Part shown: positions 51,308 to 59,744 of the stretch, in pieces
How the letters are laid out: every line of letters starts with the position of its first letter
Position numbering within the stretch: position 1 is the stretch's first letter
DNA from: Bacillota bacterium
GTDB lineage: Bacteria; Bacillota; Clostridia; Acetivibrionales; DTU013
Direction: 5' to 3'
Length of the DNA: 64,000 bases
NCBI GenBank assembly: GCA_023411575.1
Contig: JAEYOP010000008.1
Location: forward strand, 1-64,000
The notes under the pieces: model-generated
What the model was told of the DNA's origin: nothing
Seen by the model: the letters and a program-made list of their open reading frames with translations, nothing else
Databases searched by the model: none
Translations under genes and position numbers: made by a program

Positions 51308-52027
51308 TTAACGGCAGCTGTCGGGTTTAAGCTCCTTGCTCAGTTTTTTGATCGCCTTCTTTTCGATCCGGGATACGTAGGAGCGGGATATTCCAAGCAT
51401 TCCGGCGATCTCGCGCTGTGTCTTGCTCGTGCCGTTCAAAAGCCCGTATCGCAGTTCAAGAACTGTCTTTTCGCGCTTTTTAAGCACAGCCTTCATCTTA
51501 TTATAGAGCCGTTTTACCTGCATCTTCAATTCGACTTCGTCTATGACGGATTCGGCTTCGTTCCCTATGACGTCGATCAGCGTGATTTCGTTGCCCTCAC
51601 GATCAATACCGATGGGGTCGTGTAGGGAAACCTCGCTCTGGATCTTCTTTGTCGAGCGGATCTGCATCAAAATTTCATTTTCAATGCAGCGGGCCGCATA
51701 AGTGGCAAGCCGGGTTCCTTTTGACTGGTCGAAGGTGGAAATGGCTTTGATCAGACCGATGGTTCCGATCGAAATCAAATCGTCGCAATCGCTGCTGAAG
51801 GTGTTGTACTTTTTGACAATATGGGCCACCAGGCGCAGATTTCTTTCGATCAGTGTGTTTTTGGCATCGTCGCTGCCTGCCTTGTAGGCATCAATGTATT
51901 TTTGCTCTTCTTCGGCGGAAAGCGGTTGAGGGAATGAGTTCGTGCTTGATACATAACCCAGTTGAAAGAATACACTTCCGATTACATCATTGAAGAGGGA
52001 GAATAAGAAGTGCAGCAAACGAGGCAC
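51308..52027 (-). CDS. sigK: RNA polymerase sporulation sigma factor sigma-K
   Basis: The protein is 239 residues. After a hydrophobic pro-sequence (LLHFLFSLFNDVIGSVFFQL) comes the mature start NSFPQPLSAEEEQKY. Region 2 follows (NLRLVAHIVKKYNTFSSDCD, DLISIGTIGLIKAI, TYAARCIENEILM), then LHDPIGIDREGNEITLIDVI and region 4.2 (KTQREIAGMLGISRSYVSRI). Sigma-K drives late mother-cell genes. The pro-sequence implies activation by SpoIVFB-type cleavage. The gene is contiguous, with no skin-type interruption. GTG 52027 touches the GGGGG site; TTG 52018, 9 bases after it, may be the true start. A hairpin (51300-51316) overlaps the stop. Confidence 0.95.
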   Translation of the reverse strand: MPRLLHFLFSLFNDVIGSVFFQLGYVSSTNSFPQPLSAEEEQKYIDAYKAGSDDAKNTLIERNLRLVAHIVKKYNTFSSDCDDLISIGTIGLIKAISTFDQSKGTRLATYAARCIENEILMQIRSTKKIQSEVSLHDPIGIDREGNEITLIDVIGNEAESVIDEVELKMQVKRLYNKMKAVLKKREKTVLELRYGLLNGTSKTQREIAGMLGISRSYVSRIEKKAIKKLSKELKPDSCR

Positions 52028-52132
52028 CCCCCTGGAAAATTGGTCACCTTATAAGTATATGAGCCGGGAATCGAAGAATTGCCTGTCCTGTTTTTTAAAA
52101 TAAAAATATTTTTTGAATTGGAATTTTTCAGA

Positions 52133-52161
52133 TTGATAAATTGTTGCCCTTGTGTTATACT
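52133..52161 (+). promoter_or_regulatory. Promoter of rpsB-tsf
   Basis: TTGATA (52133-52138) and TATACT (52156-52161) are spaced 17 bases apart. The leader of about 100 bases is G+C-rich, can fold (for example CCCC/GGGG near 52206-52214) and may carry S2 autoregulation, which I cannot demonstrate. Confidence 0.7.
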
Positions 52162-52267
52162 ACATAACGAAAAAATACGCACACAGACCGACGGCGGGAG
52201 GAGTGCCCCACGGGGTGGACCGGCCGGATGAAGCTGTGGAGGTATAAAACTTAAGGAGGACATGAAT

Positions 52268-53029
52268 ATGTCAGTTATTTCAATGAAACAGCTGCTGGAA
52301 GCAGGTGTCCATTTCGGTCACCAGACCAGGAGATGGAACCCCAAAATGGCCGAATACATCTTTACGGAGAGAAACGGCATCTACATCATCGACCTGCAGA
52401 AGACCGTCAAGAAGGTGGAGGAAGCTTACTACTTCGTCCGGGAAGTCGCTATGAGCGGCAATGACATTCTTTTTGTAGGAACCAAAAAGCAGGCCCAGGA
52501 TTCCATTAAAGAAGAAGCAGACAGGAGCAGCCAGTATTTTGTCAATGCAAGATGGCTCGGCGGCATGCTTACCAACTTCAAGACCATCCGCAAGAGGATC
52601 GACCGTCTGAACCAGCTGGACAACATGGAAAAGAACGGTTTGTTCGAAGTGCTGCCCAAGAAGGAAGTCATCAAGCTGAAAGCCGAAATGGAAAAGCTTG
52701 AAAAATACCTCGGCGGCATCAAGAACATGAAGAAGATTCCCGGAGCCATGTTCGTAGTTGACCCGAGGAAGGAAAGAATCGCCATTCTCGAAGCAAGGAA
52801 GTTGGGCATCCCGGTAGTGGCCATCGTTGATACGAACTGCGACCCGGACGAAGTGGATTACGTAATCCCGGGCAACGACGACGCAATAAGGGCGGTCAAG
52901 CTCATTGCCGCCAAGATCGCCGACGCCATCCTGGAAGGACGCCAGGGCGAACAGCTTTCGGCAAGCAGCACCGAAGCCGAAGACAAGATCAATGAAGTGG
53001 ATGCCGAAGAAGTACCTGCAGAAGCTTAA
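52268..53029 (+). CDS. rpsB: 30S ribosomal protein S2
   Basis: The protein is 253 residues. The signatures are clear: MKQLLEAGVHFGHQTRRWNP at the N-terminus, NGIYIIDLQKT, ARWLGGMLTNFKTIRKR and GIPVVAIVDTNCDPDEVDYV. ATG 52268 lies 8 bases after AAGGAGG; the in-frame ATG at 52262 is too close. The C-terminal tail is acidic (EAEDKINEVDAEEVPAEA), as in other Firmicutes. It heads the rpsB-tsf-pyrH-frr series and is followed by a terminator that probably sets the S2 to EF-Ts ratio. Confidence 0.97.
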   Translation: MSVISMKQLLEAGVHFGHQTRRWNPKMAEYIFTERNGIYIIDLQKTVKKVEEAYYFVREVAMSGNDILFVGTKKQAQDSIKEEADRSSQYFVNARWLGGMLTNFKTIRKRIDRLNQLDNMEKNGLFEVLPKKEVIKLKAEMEKLEKYLGGIKNMKKIPGAMFVVDPRKERIAILEARKLGIPVVAIVDTNCDPDEVDYVIPGNDDAIRAVKLIAAKIADAILEGRQGEQLSASSTEAEDKINEVDAEEVPAEA

Positions 53030-53035
53030 TAACGG

Positions 53036-53068
53036 AAAGCCCGGTACCGGAACCGGACCGGGCTTTTA
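53036..53068 (+). terminator. Terminator between rpsB and tsf
   Basis: AAAGCCCGGT (53036-53045) pairs with ACCGGGCTTT (53057-53066), followed by T. It probably permits partial read-through into tsf. Confidence 0.85.
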
Positions 53069-53138
53069 AAATGAGGACAGGAATAAAGGCCGATGGATTT
53101 GGCTAATAATATGATTACTATTGTTTGGAGGAATTTGG

Positions 53139-53786
53139 ATGATTACTGCTGAATTGGTGAAACAACTCCGCGAAAGAACCGGCGCGGGCATGATGGACTG
53201 CAAAAAGGCTCTTACCGAAACAAACGGAGATATGGACAAGGCTATTGATTTTCTGAGGGAAAAAGGACTCGCAGCCGCGGCAAAGAAAGCGGGCAGGATC
53301 GCTGCGGAAGGACTCGTTGATTCATACATACACGGTAACGGCAGAATCGGCGTACTGGTTGAAGTGAATATAGAGACGGACTTTGCCGCTGCAAACGATG
53401 AATTCAAGCAGCTTGTCAAGGACATTGCGATGCAGGTTGCCGCCGCAAAACCGGAATATGTCAAACGGGAAGAAGTTCCTACCGACGTTCTGGAAAAGGA
53501 AATGGAAATCCTCAGAGCCCAGGCCAGAAATGAAGGCAAGCCGGAAAAGATCATCGAAAAGATGGTGGAAGGCAGAATTGAGAAATATTATAAGGAAATC
53601 TGCCTTTTGGAACAGCCGTGGATCAAGGATCCCGACAAGACGATCAAGCAGTTGGTGACCGAAAAGATTGCCACCATTGGGGAGAACATCAGCGTAAGAA
53701 GATTTGCACGGTTTGAAAGAGGCGAGGGCCTGGCAAAGAAGGAAGAAAATTTTGCCGAGGAAGTAGCAAAGCAGATTGGTGGTTAA
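53139..53786 (+). CDS. tsf: Elongation factor Ts
   Basis: EF-Ts exchanges GDP for GTP on EF-Tu. The protein is 215 residues, the short form common in Clostridia, with a single core subdomain. Signatures: VKQLRERTGAGMMDCKKALT, the TDF motif in VNIETDFAAANDEF, and LLEQPWIKDPDKTI. ATG 53139 is 7 bases after GGAGG. A terminator follows, then pyrH after about 75 bases. Confidence 0.97.
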   Translation: MITAELVKQLRERTGAGMMDCKKALTETNGDMDKAIDFLREKGLAAAAKKAGRIAAEGLVDSYIHGNGRIGVLVEVNIETDFAAANDEFKQLVKDIAMQVAAAKPEYVKREEVPTDVLEKEMEILRAQARNEGKPEKIIEKMVEGRIEKYYKEICLLEQPWIKDPDKTIKQLVTEKIATIGENISVRRFARFERGEGLAKKEENFAEEVAKQIGG

Positions 53787-53793
53787 AAAAAGT

Positions 53794-53826
53794 GGGAACA
53801 TATAAACCGTATGTTCCCTTTTTTAT
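53794..53826 (+). terminator. Terminator after tsf
   Basis: GGGAACATA/TATGTTCCC with a 7-base loop, then TTTTTTT. Confidence 0.9.
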
Positions 53827-53901
53827 GAAATCAAGCAGCAGCCAGCAGGAATTTCTTATTTTTTGTAGAACAATAATTAAAGAGTGGGGGTTACATCCAA
53901 C

Positions 53902-54606
53902 ATGACGCCAAAGTACAGAAGAGTTTTGCTCAAACTGAGCGGGGAAGCGCTGGCGGGAGAGATGAAGGCCGGAATCGACACGGACACGCTTGGCGCTATT
54001 TCCGACAAGATTGCCGAAGCCTACCGGCTGGGAGTTGAAATATCCATTGTCGTGGGCGGAGGGAATTTCTGGCGGGGCAGAAGCGGCAAAGGAATGGATC
54101 GGACGACGGCGGACCATATGGGCATGCTGGCAACGGTTATAAACTCACTGGCACTCCAGGACGCCCTGGAATCAAGGGGCATTCCTACGAGGGTCCAGAC
54201 GGCGATCGAGATGAGGCAGATTGCGGAGCCGTACATCCGGAGGAAAGCAATTCGTCACCTTGAAAAGAGGAGAATCGTCATTTTTGCATGCGGTACGGGA
54301 AATCCCTATTTCTCCACCGACACAACTGCCGCGCTGAGAGCCGCCGAGATCGATGCGGAGGTTATTCTGAAGGCAACGATGGTGGACGGCGTTTATGACT
54401 GCGATCCGAAGAAAAACCCCAATGCCGTGCGGTTCGAGACGCTGGCGTTTTCGGAAGCTCTGAGCAGGAGGCTTGGCGTAATGGATTCCACGGCCATGTC
54501 CCTGTGCATGGACAACAACATCCCGCTGATTGTGTTTGACATGAAAGACCCGGATAACATTTTAAAGGTGTTCAAAGGCGAAAATATCGGTACAATTTTA
54601 ACATAA
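53902..54606 (+). CDS. pyrH: UMP kinase
   Basis: This bacterial amino-acid-kinase-fold UMP kinase makes UDP from UMP. The protein is 234 residues. Motifs: KYRRVLLKLSGEALAG, IVVGGGNFWRGR, DHMGMLATVINSLALQDALE, GTGNPYFSTDTTAALRAAEI and KATMVDGVYDCDPKKNP. ATG 53902 follows a GGGGG site by about 11 bases; GTG 53884 within that site is a weaker choice. frr follows after 22 bases. Confidence 0.97.
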   Translation: MTPKYRRVLLKLSGEALAGEMKAGIDTDTLGAISDKIAEAYRLGVEISIVVGGGNFWRGRSGKGMDRTTADHMGMLATVINSLALQDALESRGIPTRVQTAIEMRQIAEPYIRRKAIRHLEKRRIVIFACGTGNPYFSTDTTAALRAAEIDAEVILKATMVDGVYDCDPKKNPNAVRFETLAFSEALSRRLGVMDSTAMSLCMDNNIPLIVFDMKDPDNILKVFKGENIGTILT

Positions 54607-54628
54607 TGATATAGAGGAGGTTTTTCGT

Positions 54629-55186
54629 ATGGCAAATGCTGCTTACAAGGATATCGAGGACAAAATGAGCAAGGCGATTCACGTTCTGAAGGAGGAGTTG
54701 TCCGGGCTGCGTGCCGGCAGGGCGAATCCGGCCATACTGGACAGGATAGCCGTGGACTATTACGGAGTTCCGACCCCCATAAACCAGCTTGGCAGTGTAT
54801 CCGTTCCGGAGGCGAGGGTGATTGTGATCCAGCCGTGGGATGCGAAAATACTGAAGGATATTGAAAAAGCCATACAGAAATCGGATATCGGGATCAACCC
54901 GAACAATGACGGCAAGGTCATCCGGCTGATTTTCCCGATCCTGACCGAAGAAAGAAGAAAAGAGCTCACCAAGAGCGTCAAGAAATTCGGCGAGGATACG
55001 AAGATCGCCATTCGCTCCATCCGGAGAGATGCCATTGAGCATTTCAAGGTTCAGAAGAAGAACAGCGAAATTACCGAGGACGATCTGAAGGACATGGAAG
55101 AAGATGTCCAGAAGATGACGGACAAATTTATCGCGGAAGTGGATAAGATCGTTGAACTCAAGGACAAGGAAATCATGGAGGTTTAA
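54629..55186 (+). CDS. frr: Ribosome recycling factor
   Basis: With EF-G, RRF splits post-termination ribosomes. The protein is 185 residues, the standard length. Motifs: LKEELSGLRAGRANPAILDR, YYGVPTPINQLGSVSVPEAR, IQPWDAKILKDIEKAIQKSD and RRKELTKSVKKFGEDTKIAI. GAGGAGG precedes the ATG. Confidence 0.98.
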   Translation: MANAAYKDIEDKMSKAIHVLKEELSGLRAGRANPAILDRIAVDYYGVPTPINQLGSVSVPEARVIVIQPWDAKILKDIEKAIQKSDIGINPNNDGKVIRLIFPILTEERRKELTKSVKKFGEDTKIAIRSIRRDAIEHFKVQKKNSEITEDDLKDMEEDVQKMTDKFIAEVDKIVELKDKEIMEV

Positions 55187-55221
55187 ACTGCTCCGTCTAG
55201 GCACGGCAGGCAGGCGGTCAT

Positions 55222-55425
55222 ATGGATATACCTGATGTTTCCGGATACAGGCTGGAACAGGCTCTGGCGCTTCTAAAAAAGCAGGGCTTTGAGAAAACCG
55301 AAGTAAGGCTGACCGCGTCTCCGAGGCTGAGAGAGGCGGGATTTGACGGCGGAGCCAGGGTGGTAAGGCAGTCCGAGGCGGAAGACGGAACCATAGTACT
55401 CCTCGTCTGCAATATGAATATTTAG
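55222..55425 (+). CDS. Small stand-alone PASTA-domain protein
   Basis: The protein is 67 residues comprising a single PASTA-like unit: DIPDVSGYRLEQALALLKKQ at the start (PDVxGxxxxxAxxxLxxxGF pattern) and RVVRQSEAEDGTIVLLVCNM at the end. PASTA units normally occur in PBPs and Ser/Thr kinases and bind muropeptides, but this one has no signal peptide or membrane helix, so it should be cytoplasmic. It sits between frr and uppS, a placement seen in other Clostridia. Its role is unknown. A terminator follows. Confidence 0.75.
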   Translation: MDIPDVSGYRLEQALALLKKQGFEKTEVRLTASPRLREAGFDGGARVVRQSEAEDGTIVLLVCNMNI

Positions 55426-55437
55426 AAGAATTGCGGA

Positions 55438-55468
55438 ACAAGGCCGGTCACGCGGCCTTGTTTTTTTG
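55438..55468 (+). terminator. Terminator after the PASTA gene
   Basis: ACAAGGCCG/CGGCCTTGT around GTCACG, followed by TTTTTTG. Confidence 0.9.
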
Positions 55469-55644
55469 TTTACCGGCATAGTGTCATCTTGCCGCAAAAT
55501 CGATGGGGCTCGACGCCCCGGAGATTTTGATTTTATTATTTGTTTTTATGAGTGGGGTTTTGTATAATAATATTTGGCAGTTGAGAGAAATGTTCTTTGG
55601 ACATTTCCATGAATGCGATTATTTGTTTCACCGGAGGTAAGCGG

Positions 55645-56394
55645 ATGGGAATTTTTAGCCGCGGCAAGCAGAAGAGCCCGGTGGTGGACACCAGGGAACC
55701 GATTCCGGCCCATATTGCGATCATTATGGATGGAAACGGGCGATGGGCCGCCAGAAGGGGCCTGCCCAGAAATGCCGGGCACAGGGAAGGGGCCAATACC
55801 CTCAAAAGAGTAGTTCGGAACTGCGATGAGATCGGGATCAAATACCTGACGGTATATGCCTTTTCAACGGAAAACTGGAACCGGCCCAAGGAGGAAGTAG
55901 ACGCGCTGATGTCGCTTTTGCTGGAATTTCTGAGGAAAGCCGATGAAGAGCTAGCCGGCCAGAACATTCGGATCCGGGTCATTGGAGAATCCAGCGGCCT
56001 TTCCGGGGAAATCAAAAAGGAAATCGTCCGGATTACGGAAAATACGGCGGGAAATACGGGTCTCACCTTGTTGATCGCATTGAATTACGGCAGCAGGGCC
56101 GAGATCGTCAACGCCGCCGCCAGGATCGCCCGGGAAGTGAAAAGGGGTTCCCTGAATGCGGAGGAGATCGACGAGAAGCTGTTTTCCAGATATCTTTACA
56201 CGGCGGACATACCGGACCCCGACCTTGTCATCCGCCCCAGCGGAGAGCACAGGATCAGCAATTTCCTGCTCTGGCAGTCGTCCTACTCCGAGTTCTGGTA
56301 TTCCGACATCCTCTGGCCGGATTTTTCAAAAAGGCACCTGCATGAAGCGATAGGGGAATATCAGAAAAGAAATAGACGTTTTGGAGGACTATAA
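55645..56394 (+). CDS. uppS: Undecaprenyl diphosphate synthase
   Basis: This cis-prenyltransferase makes the C55 carrier for cell-wall precursors. The protein is 249 residues. Motifs: IPAHIAIIMDGNGRWAARRG with the catalytic Asp, GHREGANTLKRVV, YLTVYAFSTENWNRPKEEV, and PDPDLVIRPSGEHRISNFLL then WQSSYSEFWY. ATG 55645 is 7 bases after GGAGG. It begins the lipid/isoprenoid block uppS-cdsA-dxr-rseP-ispG. Confidence 0.97.
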   Translation: MGIFSRGKQKSPVVDTREPIPAHIAIIMDGNGRWAARRGLPRNAGHREGANTLKRVVRNCDEIGIKYLTVYAFSTENWNRPKEEVDALMSLLLEFLRKADEELAGQNIRIRVIGESSGLSGEIKKEIVRITENTAGNTGLTLLIALNYGSRAEIVNAAARIAREVKRGSLNAEEIDEKLFSRYLYTADIPDPDLVIRPSGEHRISNFLLWQSSYSEFWYSDILWPDFSKRHLHEAIGEYQKRNRRFGGL

Positions 56395-56397
56395 GGA

Positions 56398-57249
56398 ATG
56401 AAGACCAGGATTATCAGCGGAGCTGCTGCAATAGGACTGCTGGCTCTCGTCGTGTATTTGGGGAGTACGGCTATAGGCATCGCCATATTTTTTCTTGCAG
56501 TGATCGGGATATATGAATTTTATAAAGCCCTTTCCAAAGGCGGCTTCAAGCCGGTTTACACTGCGGGCTTTCTGGCCTGCCTGCCGCTCCTGGCCCTGGC
56601 TTTGGACGGAACCGTCAAGGGAAGCGGAGGAACGGGGAGTGGTCCGCAGGGGGTGAGCCTGGTTTTGACCGCTGTGGCCGCCGGGGTTTTCATTCTGGTC
56701 GTCTTTTTGTTCTGCCTGCTGATCTTTTCGGACGGGAAATATACCGTATCGGACATCGCCGTTACCATCCTGGGAATTCTTTATGTGGTATTCCTGTTTT
56801 CCTTTGTTACAATGACCCGGAAAATGGGAAATGGTTACCTGTACATATGGCTGATTTTCATCGGCGCCTGGGTAACGGATACCTTTGCTTATTTCACCGG
56901 CGTTTCCATCGGAAAAACGAAGATCCTGCCCAAGGTCAGCCCGAAGAAATCCCTGGAGGGGAGCATCGGGGGCGTTATAGGCTGCATCGCGGCCATGCTG
57001 CTGTTCGGGGTGTATTTTAAGGATGTTTTGAATGTGCCGGTTTACCACTTCGCCTTTCTTGGCCTCATCTGCGGGATCGTGTCCCAGATCGGCGACTGGG
57101 CGGCCTCCGCCGTGAAAAGAGCGGTGGACATCAAGGATTACGGAAACATCATGCCGGGACACGGCGGTGTGCTGGACAGGCTGGACAGCATATTGCTGGT
57201 GGCGCCCTGCGTTTATTTTTACATTAGCTTGTTTTTTTTGAAAGGATAA
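56398..57249 (+). CDS. cdsA: Phosphatidate cytidylyltransferase
   Basis: This integral membrane enzyme makes CDP-diacylglycerol from phosphatidate and CTP, feeding pgsA. The protein is 283 residues with about eight hydrophobic helices. The C-terminal family signature is present: SQIGDWAASAVKRAVDIKDY then GNIMPGHGGVLDRLDSI, preceded by KVSPKKSLEGSIGG. GGAGG lies upstream of the ATG, 3 bases past the uppS stop. Its stop lies inside the first copy of a 19-bp direct repeat that precedes dxr. Confidence 0.96.
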   Translation: MKTRIISGAAAIGLLALVVYLGSTAIGIAIFFLAVIGIYEFYKALSKGGFKPVYTAGFLACLPLLALALDGTVKGSGGTGSGPQGVSLVLTAVAAGVFILVVFLFCLLIFSDGKYTVSDIAVTILGILYVVFLFSFVTMTRKMGNGYLYIWLIFIGAWVTDTFAYFTGVSIGKTKILPKVSPKKSLEGSIGGVIGCIAAMLLFGVYFKDVLNVPVYHFAFLGLICGIVSQIGDWAASAVKRAVDIKDYGNIMPGHGGVLDRLDSILLVAPCVYFYISLFFLKG

Positions 57250-57296
57250 CGCAATACATGGCGTTACCGTTAAGGGAGGATAACGCAATACATGGC
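57244..57296 (+). repeat. 19-bp direct repeat at the dxr start
   Basis: GGATAACGCAATACATGGC occurs at 57244-57262 and 57278-57296 (period 34). Both copies carry an ATG, but the first is out of frame with dxr. Confidence 0.8.
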
Positions 57297-58434
57297 AAAG
57301 ACTATTGCAATACTCGGTTCTACCGGATCCATCGGTGTACAAACCCTGGACGTGGCCCGAAATCTTGGCATACGGGTTTGCGCCCTGACCGCCAATTCCA
57401 ATATAGACCTGCTTGAAAAACAGGCGAGAGAATTCAAGCCGTTGCTGGTTTCTGCCGGCGACAGCGGCCTGGCGCTTGAATTGGAGCGCAGGCTGAAAGG
57501 TCTGGGCATTGAGGTCCACTATGGCCTGGAGGGCCTGAAAGCGGCAGTTTCCATCCGCGAGGCCGACACGGTCGTTACCTCCATCGTCGGGGTGGCAGGG
57601 CTGATTCCCACAGTGGAAGCCATACGCCACGGCAAGAACATTGCCCTTGCCAACAAGGAGACCCTGGTTACGGCGGGGGAGATCGTCATGGCGGAAGCCA
57701 GGGAGCACGGCGTTTCGATTTTTCCGGTGGACAGCGAGCACTCCGCCATTTACCAGTGCCTGGCCGCAAACCGGAAGCAGGACGTGGAAAGGCTTATATT
57801 GACTGCCTCCGGGGGGCCCTTCCGGGGGAAGACGGCGAAGGAACTGAAAGGGGTATCGGTTGCCCAGGCCTTAAAGCATCCGAACTGGAGCATGGGCAGC
57901 AAGATCACGATAGACTCGGCGACGCTGATGAACAAAGGGCTGGAAGTAATCGAGGCGCGCTGGCTGTTCGATTTTACGCCGGATCGGATCAAGGTCGTGG
58001 TCCATCCCCAGAGCATCATCCACTCCATGGTGGAATATGTGGACGGTTCGGTTCTGGCCCAGCTTGGATCGCCCGATATGCGCATTCCGATACAGCTGGC
58101 GCTGACCTGGCCGGAAAGGGCGCCCAACGTTTTTTCCAGGCTGGATTTCCTCAAATGCGGCAGCCTGACCTTCGAGGAGCCGGACCGGAAGAGCTTCGCC
58201 TGCCTGGAACTGGCATTCGAAGCCTTGAAGGCGGGCGGTTCGATGCCGGCGGTCATGAACGGCGCAAATGAAGCGGCGGTCGAGCTGTTTTTAAAAGAAA
58301 AAATAGGGTTTGGCGACATTCCGCGGCGGATCGCTGGGGCAATGGAAGCCCATGTTGTGAATATAACGCCGGACCTGGATGATATAATAGAAGTAGACAG
58401 ATGGGCAAGAAGAATGGTTGGAGGTAGCATATGA
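57292..58434 (+). CDS. dxr: 1-deoxy-D-xylulose 5-phosphate reductoisomerase
   Basis: This NADPH enzyme forms methylerythritol 4-phosphate, the committed step of the MEP isoprenoid route. The protein is 380 residues. Motifs: KTIAILGSTGSIGVQTLDV, ALANKETLVTAGEIVM, PVDSEHSAIYQCL, LTASGGPFRG, the metal-site WSMGSKITIDSATLMNKGLE and NGANEAAVELFL. The second ATG of a duplicated start region is the true start, with GGGAGG upstream. It overlaps rseP by ATGA. Confidence 0.97.
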   Translation: MAKTIAILGSTGSIGVQTLDVARNLGIRVCALTANSNIDLLEKQAREFKPLLVSAGDSGLALELERRLKGLGIEVHYGLEGLKAAVSIREADTVVTSIVGVAGLIPTVEAIRHGKNIALANKETLVTAGEIVMAEAREHGVSIFPVDSEHSAIYQCLAANRKQDVERLILTASGGPFRGKTAKELKGVSVAQALKHPNWSMGSKITIDSATLMNKGLEVIEARWLFDFTPDRIKVVVHPQSIIHSMVEYVDGSVLAQLGSPDMRIPIQLALTWPERAPNVFSRLDFLKCGSLTFEEPDRKSFACLELAFEALKAGGSMPAVMNGANEAAVELFLKEKIGFGDIPRRIAGAMEAHVVNITPDLDDIIEVDRWARRMVGGSI

Positions 58435-59723
58435 ATTTTGTCTTGGCGTTCCTTGCGTTTAATATAATCGTTATTGTGCATGAACTGGGCCATTTCCTGG
58501 CCGCAAAGAAATTCGGCATCAAGGTGCTGGAGTTCTCCCTTTTCATCGGGCCGAAGATTTTCAGCTTCCAGAAGGGGGACACGATGTACTCCCTCCGGCT
58601 GTTCCCGATCATGGCTTATGTCAAGATGGAGGGGGAGATGGAGGAGTCGGACAGCGAATCCGCCTTCAACAACAAGCCGAAGCACGCCCGGGCCCTGACC
58701 GCTTTCGGCGGGCCCTTCGCAAACCTGCTGCTGGCCGTGGTCCTGCTGACGGTCTATTTTGCCGTTGCCGGCTATGACAGCACGGTGGTCAGCAGAGTGG
58801 TGCAAAATTCCGCGGCGTCCGAGGCGGGTCTCCAGCAGGGCGATAAAATCGTATCTTATGATGACAAAAGGGCTTATGTTCAACTGGATATTGTGCAGTT
58901 TCTTTACGTCTCGAAGGGAATACCGGCAAAGGTCGGATATGTAAGAGACGGCAAAACCTATACGACAACAATCAAACCGGTCATCTACCCTGCGGCGACT
59001 GCGCCGAAAATCGGAGTAAGCCTTGGCGCGGACAACGGACCCGATTCCAATGTCATCAATGCCCTGTCCGCCGATTATCCGGCCGCGAAGATGGGTCTCC
59101 TGGTCGGCGACCGGATTATTGCCATGAACGATACGGAAATCAAAACCGCCCAGGAGCTTATGGATTACGTTGCGAAAAACGGCTTGAAAAAGATCGAAGT
59201 TACCGTGCAAAGGGGCGAGTCCAAGCTGACCGTCGGGATTACGCCGATTGAAGTGAAAACGACGGAAACCTACGATCTCGGACTGGGCCTGGCAACCATA
59301 AAAGGCGGTCTTGTGGACTCGCTGCGGGAATCGGCGGTTTTCACCTACTCCATCTCCAGAAGCGTGGCCTACAGCATCGGCTGGCTTATAACCGGCAAGG
59401 CGAAGTTGAGCGATGTGATGGGTCCCATCGGTATGGTCAATACCATAGGAACGGTGGTCAAACAGGCGCCGAATGCAATGGAAATGCTGCTTTATCTGAT
59501 TCGCATAACGGCGCTGCTAAGCATCGCCATAGGGGCCACCAACCTGGTGCCCTTCCCGATGCTGGACGGCGGCAGGCTCGTATTGATCGGCATGGAGGCG
59601 ATAAGGGGAAAGCCGCTGAGCCAGGAGAAGGAAGCCTATATCTCGATGGTCGGCTTTGTGCTGATCATTCTTCTGGGCATTTATGCGGCGTATAACGATA
59701 TTGTCCGGATTATAACCGGGTAG
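58431..59723 (+). CDS. rseP: RIP (site-2) zinc metalloprotease RseP
   Basis: The protein is 430 residues. The N-terminal membrane helix holds the zinc motif HExxH in IVIVHELGHFLAAKKFGIKV. One PDZ domain fits about residues 125-200, and a second PDZ-like segment follows (SADYPAAKMGLLVGDRIIAM). The second active-site motif PMLDGGRL lies in a late helix. Family members cleave anti-sigma factors and signal peptides within the membrane. Translation is coupled to dxr by a 4-bp overlap. Its presence in the MEP cluster is standard for Clostridia. Confidence 0.95.
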   Translation: MNFVLAFLAFNIIVIVHELGHFLAAKKFGIKVLEFSLFIGPKIFSFQKGDTMYSLRLFPIMAYVKMEGEMEESDSESAFNNKPKHARALTAFGGPFANLLLAVVLLTVYFAVAGYDSTVVSRVVQNSAASEAGLQQGDKIVSYDDKRAYVQLDIVQFLYVSKGIPAKVGYVRDGKTYTTTIKPVIYPAATAPKIGVSLGADNGPDSNVINALSADYPAAKMGLLVGDRIIAMNDTEIKTAQELMDYVAKNGLKKIEVTVQRGESKLTVGITPIEVKTTETYDLGLGLATIKGGLVDSLRESAVFTYSISRSVAYSIGWLITGKAKLSDVMGPIGMVNTIGTVVKQAPNAMEMLLYLIRITALLSIAIGATNLVPFPMLDGGRLVLIGMEAIRGKPLSQEKEAYISMVGFVLIILLGIYAAYNDIVRIITG

Positions 59724-59744
59724 GGTTTGGGGGGCTGGTTCCAT

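Noticed and set aside
48735..52027. A skin-type element interrupting sigK
   Set aside because: sigK is intact and uninterrupted, the island encodes no recombinase, and the repeats are far longer than a serine-integrase core. A duplication with insertion fits better.
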